Shown: positions 61,473 to 64,000 of the stretch, in pieces
Layout: every line of letters starts with the position of its first letter
How positions within the stretch are numbered: the first letter of the stretch is position 1
Assembly: GCA_018242205.1 (NCBI GenBank)
Contig: JAFECJ010000004.1
Span: forward strand, 62,001 to 126,000
Reading direction: 5' to 3'
Length of the DNA: 64,000 nt
Origin: Pseudomonadota bacterium
GTDB lineage: Bacteria; Pseudomonadota; Alphaproteobacteria; Rhizobiales; Xanthobacteraceae
Made by a program: the position numbers and the translations under genes
The notes under the pieces: model-generated
The model's input: only the letters and a program-made list of their open reading frames with translations
Told to the model about the DNA's origin: nothing
The model's database searches: none

Positions 61473-61783
61473 CACGCGGGCTTCAACTTGCCGCCCTGGA
61501 TCTTCGAGCAGTCGCCGGCGGGAAGCAGTACGAACGACTTGCCGTCGCGGGCCTGCGTCGCCTGGCCGGCGCAGGAATGCGCGCCTTCGGCGCAGTCGTT
61601 CTTGGCGACGGCGTTGATGCCGTAGCATTTCTCCAGCTTGCTCTGCTGCATGCGTGCCATGTTGTCTTTGACGACTTGCGGCGGGTTCTTCATGCCTTGG
61701 GCCTGGGCCGCCGGCGCCTGCATGGCCAACGCGAGGCCGAGCGCAGTGGTTAACGTGGATGCGGCAAACAAACGACGATTCAT
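61472..61783 (-). CDS. bufA1: Bufferin-type RiPP precursor (DUF2282, BufA1)
   Basis: A 103-residue protein with a signal peptide (MNRRLFAASTLTTALGLALA, cleavage near residue 28) and a mature part with four Cys: C53, C64, C71 and C92. The motif LEKCYGINAVAKNDCAEG (50-67), then HSCAG (69-73), is the DUF2282/bufferin core. In this established RiPP class, MNIO enzymes turn some of these Cys into thiooxazole groups that bind copper, protecting the periplasm. AGGAGAGGAA precedes the ATG. It is the first gene of an operon of four minus-strand genes. Confidence 0.93.
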   Translation of the reverse strand: MNRRLFAASTLTTALGLALAMQAPAAQAQGMKNPPQVVKDNMARMQQSKLEKCYGINAVAKNDCAEGAHSCAGQATQARDGKSFVLLPAGDCSKIQGGKLKPA

Positions 61784-61836
61784 GACGATTTCCTCTCCTG
61801 GGTCTCGATCTCAGAGGTGAGACTGACACGACGAGG

Positions 61837-61862
61837 TTCGTCCGATGGCGGACAGAGGTTAC
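61837..61862 (-). promoter_or_regulatory. SigF-type ECF promoter of the bufferin operon (GTAACC-N16-CGAA)
   Basis: On the minus strand GTAACC (plus 61857-61862) is followed after exactly 16 bases by CGAA (plus 61837-61840). This equals the Caulobacter ECF sigma-F consensus that controls heavy-metal-responsive and bufferin-like operons (from memory of the literature). Transcription would start near 61830, about 47 bases before the bufA1 ATG. No sigma-factor gene is in the window. Confidence 0.75.
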
Positions 61863-61936
61863 AGGTCGGTGAAAAAATATTGTTCTACCGAGGTGCGGCA
61901 GACGTGGCGCCGCGCGACTAGGCCGGACGGCTGCCG

Positions 61937-62494
61937 CTAATCCGCCCGCACAAGCACGGGCGCGGCTGCGATGCGCTTGTACAGCCGGATACGCCGGCGG
62001 ATCGGCAGCCAGTCGTACAGGTAGATTTCGATGGGCCGCCAGTTCGCCACCCAGCCGACGATGATCAGGCTTTCTTCCAGCACGCGGGCGGCGACCTTGT
62101 TGGGGATGAGCGTCGCCGCGATCTGGCTGGCGACCAGGCAGGCGATCAGCACCAGAACGCCGATACCGAGAAAGCGCCGGCCGACGCGAAACAACTCGCG
62201 CAGGTCGTGCTCGCCGATTTCGGCGCGGTAGGCGAAATAGTGCGCGAAGCTTTCGGCGATGCGCGCGGCTTCGGGCTTTGCCGCCTCGTCGGGCGGTAGG
62301 TGAACGGCAATCTCGATCGGCGCGGAGGCTGGCAACTCGCGAACCCAACCGGTAATGAATTCCTCGACCCCGCTGTCGAGATCCTTTTGCCGGAAGGGCG
62401 ACGGGTCGATCGAATTGAACAGATGCGCGATCGTTGTCGTGCGCACGGCGATCGTCGTGATTCCGGAATCGTCTTGCATAATCTGCTGGGTCAT
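61937..62494 (-). CDS. Hypothetical membrane protein (185 aa)
   Basis: A 185-residue protein: an N-terminal soluble part (about 1-100) and a transmembrane region (FLGIGVLVLIACLVASQIAAT, about 108-128), then a C-terminal amphipathic part with WLPIRRRIRLYKRI. No named domain. It is read away from the bufferin operon's upstream region, 75 bases from the ECF promoter, but in the same direction, so a link is not certain. The ATG at 62494 is preferred over longer starts. Confidence 0.65.
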   Translation of the reverse strand: MTQQIMQDDSGITTIAVRTTTIAHLFNSIDPSPFRQKDLDSGVEEFITGWVRELPASAPIEIAVHLPPDEAAKPEAARIAESFAHYFAYRAEIGEHDLRELFRVGRRFLGIGVLVLIACLVASQIAATLIPNKVAARVLEESLIIVGWVANWRPIEIYLYDWLPIRRRIRLYKRIAAAPVLVRAD

Positions 62495-62563
62495 GGTGCC
62501 GGGGCGGCTGGCTGCGATCGTCGCCGCGATCATAGCACGGGTCCTGACGCGCATCAGCGTTGC

Positions 62564-62589
62564 GGAACTACCGCGCCCGCCACAGCATT
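62564..62589 (+). promoter_or_regulatory. Near-match EcfG-type promoter (GGAAC-N17-CATT)
   Basis: GGAAC at 62564-62568 and, after 17 bases, CATT at 62586-62589: one mismatch in the -10 (CGTT). The predicted start is about 58 bases upstream of the ATG at 62654. Weak alone, but the spacing and -35 are exact. Confidence 0.35.
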
Positions 62590-62653
62590 GATCTGCTAAA
62601 ATGAGCCAACAGACCGGGGGCGAAACCGTTGCATGAAGCGCAAGGAGGTAGCC

Positions 62654-62887
62654 ATGACCTATCGAGTCTACAGCGGCCCAAAGGGCGCCGCCGATCCTTC
62701 GCCGATCGAGAAGCAGAAGATGCTCTACAAGGAGTTCATCTCGCTCGATGAGGCCTTGTGGTGGGCCGGTCATCTGGCGCGGCGCGATCGCGTGGCCTTG
62801 TCGATTGAAGGCGATGACGGCACGCAGCTTGATCGCCGCGCCATCGGCGAGGCGCTTGGCGTCAGCGCGCAACCCAGGATCGCCTGA
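62654..62887 (+). CDS. Small soluble protein (77 aa), hypothetical
   Basis: A soluble 77-residue protein, MTYRVYSGPKGAADPSPIEK, then KQKMLYKEFISLDEALWWAGHL and a C-terminal IEGDDGTQLDRRAIGEALG. The start at 62654 is supported by aggaggt 4 bases upstream, so the upstream in-frame ATG at 62633 is not used. Not recognised. A near-match EcfG-type promoter precedes it, and a stem-loop terminator (62916-62945) follows. Confidence 0.7.
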   Translation: MTYRVYSGPKGAADPSPIEKQKMLYKEFISLDEALWWAGHLARRDRVALSIEGDDGTQLDRRAIGEALGVSAQPRIA

Positions 62888-62915
62888 CACGAGTATTGGC
62901 GAGTATTGGAATGCG

Positions 62916-62945
62916 AAAGGCCCCGCCGGTACCGGCGAGGCCTTT
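62916..62945. terminator. Stem-loop terminator between convergent genes
   Basis: aaaggcc followed by ccgccgg and, after a tacc loop, ggcgaggccttt give a nearly complete hairpin with a terminal ttt, in the 90-base gap between the stops of the convergent genes at 62887 and 62979. Just before it (62891-62909) gagtattgg is directly repeated twice. Confidence 0.65.
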
Positions 62946-62978
62946 GCCAGATCGCGCTGCCGCTAGATAAGCTCGGTG

Positions 62979-63242
62979 TTAGCCGCGCGGCTCGTTCGCC
63001 CGCACGGCGCGCTCGGCCTGCACATTGGCGGTCACGCGGTTCCACTGGTGGCGCGCGCCCTCGGTGAGTTCGTGCCATTTCAGATTGACGACATCCCAGT
63101 TCACCATCGGCCGCGATGCCGTCGTGACCGCGCTTCCCGTCGTCGCGTCGCCGGCGGCGGTGTTGCTCCGGCCATTGTCGTAGAGATAGGCGCCGCCGAT
63201 CGTCAGCGCCGCGCCCAGGATCATGCCCAACAGCAGTCGCAT
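62979..63242 (-). CDS. Small membrane-anchored protein (87 aa), probable stress gene
   Basis: An 87-residue protein with one N-terminal hydrophobic helix (LLLGMILGAALTIGGAYLY, about 3-21; a membrane anchor or signal peptide) and a hydrophilic remainder (NWDVVNLKWHELTEGARHQWNRV). A perfect GGAAC-N17-CGTT promoter lies at 63278-63303, so it is probably a general-stress gene. Starting at MRLLLG (63242) fits; an upstream start would disrupt the hydrophobic start. Confidence 0.65.
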   Translation of the reverse strand: MRLLLGMILGAALTIGGAYLYDNGRSNTAAGDATTGSAVTTASRPMVNWDVVNLKWHELTEGARHQWNRVTANVQAERAVRANEPRG

Positions 63243-63277
63243 GCTCGTCCACTCCGGTTGATTGTCCCGTCGCAACG

Positions 63278-63303
63278 AACGCCCGGCGGGCGGCCGGAGT
63301 TCC
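63278..63303 (-). promoter_or_regulatory. EcfG-type promoter (GGAAC-N17-CGTT)
   Basis: Minus strand GGAAC (plus 63299-63303) and CGTT (plus 63278-63281), exactly 17 bases apart. Transcription would start near 63271, about 29 bases upstream of the ATG at 63242. Confidence 0.7.
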
Positions 63304-63471
63304 CTCAAATCGGCGCCGAAAGGCGCGTTTGGCGGCCCGGGAGGGGGGCCTTCGGCATTTGCATAGAAACACTGCGCATGGCCGCGAGTATGATTTTAAA
63401 CCATTGAAATAACAAGATTTTTTAACTAAAAAACTTCGCACCTGCGGCCAAATTGCTGCTATATTAGAGAT

Positions 63472-64000
63472 ATGAGTACACAGTCGCAGAAGGCCGCCCG
63501 GCGGCCTGCCAAGTCGTCCCGGCAAACCGTCAAGAAAGTCACGAAAATGGCGCGGACTTCCGACAAGAAGTCCAAATCGTCGCGGGCGAGGTCGAGTGCG
63601 CGCACATCGCGTGCCGCCACCGTCGGCTCGGCCAAGTCGCGCAAGGCCGCTGCCAAAACGACTGTGACGGCCAAATCGGCGGTGAAGACGGCCGCCAAAC
63701 CCGCGGTCAAGCCGGTGAGCAAGTCCGCGATCAAGGCTGCGACCAAGCCTGCCGAGAAGCCGGCGGTCAAGTCGGTCGCCAAGGCCGAGGCCAAGGTTGA
63801 GACCAAGACCGAGACCAAGTCGGTTTCCAAGCACGTCTCCAAGATCGCCGCCAGTCTGGCGGCTAAGGCCGCCGCCAGGGAAGCGCTGAAGGCGCGCCAG
63901 GCGGAAAAGGAAGCGCTGTCGGAGAGCGCGCTGGTGGCGCTGACCATGATGCGCACCTTCTCGCCGCCGGTGCAGCCGGTGCAGGCGCCGGAACCGGTGC
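63472..64000 (+). CDS. Lys/Ala-rich histone H1-like protein, N-terminal part (truncated by window edge)
   Basis: The first 176 residues run MSTQSQKAARRPAKSSRQTV, then long KSAVKTAAKPAVKPV/KSVAKAEAKVETKT-type repeats of K, A, P, S, T and V, typical of histone H1-like/AlgP-type or phasin-associated DNA-binding proteins. The last visible part (about 140-176) becomes helical (SLAAKAAAREALKARQAEKEAL) and Pro-rich. Upstream lies AT-rich DNA with a tatatt box (63460-63465) only 7 bases from the ATG, so a leaderless or very short leader mRNA is possible. The gene runs past 64000. Confidence 0.75.
   Translation, partial: MSTQSQKAARRPAKSSRQTVKKVTKMARTSDKKSKSSRARSSARTSRAATVGSAKSRKAAAKTTVTAKSAVKTAAKPAVKPVSKSAIKAATKPAEKPAVKSVAKAEAKVETKTETKSVSKHVSKIAASLAAKAAAREALKARQAEKEALSESALVALTMMRTFSPPVQPVQAPEPV

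Noticed and set aside
60579..62348. 589-codon extended version of the DUF692 protein
   Set aside because: The extension is antisense or out-of-frame sequence across bufA1 and its promoter; the DUF692 protein is complete from 61472.
63459..63956. 165-codon minus-strand frame opposite the H1-like gene
   Set aside because: An Ala/Leu/Val-rich antisense reading of a Lys/Ala repeat gene; the plus strand has the start and composition of a real gene.

Overview
This window is GC-rich, gene-dense chromosomal DNA from an alphaproteobacterium. It most likely belongs to the Rhizobiales (Hyphomicrobiales), near the Bradyrhizobium/Pseudolabrys-type lineages. The evidence is EcfG-type (GGAAC-N16/17-CGTT) promoters, short interspersed palindromes typical of that order, DUF1236 and DUF3830 proteins, a LivKHMGF transporter, and scattered propionyl-CoA and leucine catabolism genes. 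No rRNA, CRISPR array, insertion sequence, prophage or plasmid origin was seen. One tRNA gene (Leu-GAG) is present. This is an inference from the sequence alone.

Layout. 0-19 kb: a truncated TPR gene, pccB and, 15 kb later, pccA (the two halves of propionyl-CoA carboxylase). Between them lie a small accessory islet (DUF4160/DUF2442 pair and an AT-rich HEPN-like gene) and ordinary metabolic, redox and membrane genes. 19-25 kb: CLC channel, lipB, an orphan FliN-like SpoA protein, tRNA-Leu and a LysR regulator. 25-30 kb: a complete branched-chain/amide-type ABC importer (livKHMGF) followed by DUF3830. 30-41 kb: two NodB-type deacetylases, MgtE, a GGDEF-EAL protein, isovaleryl-CoA dehydrogenase, Ddl and an FTR1/cupredoxin iron-uptake pair with a dyad upstream. 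41-51 kb: tandem aldo/keto reductases, queC with a YhhQ-type transporter, tandem GSTs, and a phospholipase D-VTT fusion coupled to an EEP phosphatase. 51-57 kb: small stress-type genes each behind its own EcfG-type promoter, then mccB, followed by an AT-rich membrane gene where mccA would usually lie. 57-64 kb: SDR, cytochrome c and a periplasmic-binding-like protein; a four-gene MNIO/bufferin RiPP operon (bufA1-bufB-bufC-doxX) under a perfect GTAACC-N16-CGAA ECF-type promoter; and finally a truncated Lys/Ala-rich histone H1-like gene.

The strongest observations are: (1) the copper/metal-buffering RiPP operon with its ECF-sigma promoter; (2) a general-stress regulon visible directly from at least five perfect GGAAC-N16/17-CGTT sites, one of them a perfect dyad that reads both ways; (3) a 25-bp dyad with a GAA-N3-TTC core in front of the cupredoxin/FTR1 pair, a candidate iron-control site; (4) a HEPN-motif protein beside a DUF4160/DUF2442 pair flanked by palindromic repeats.
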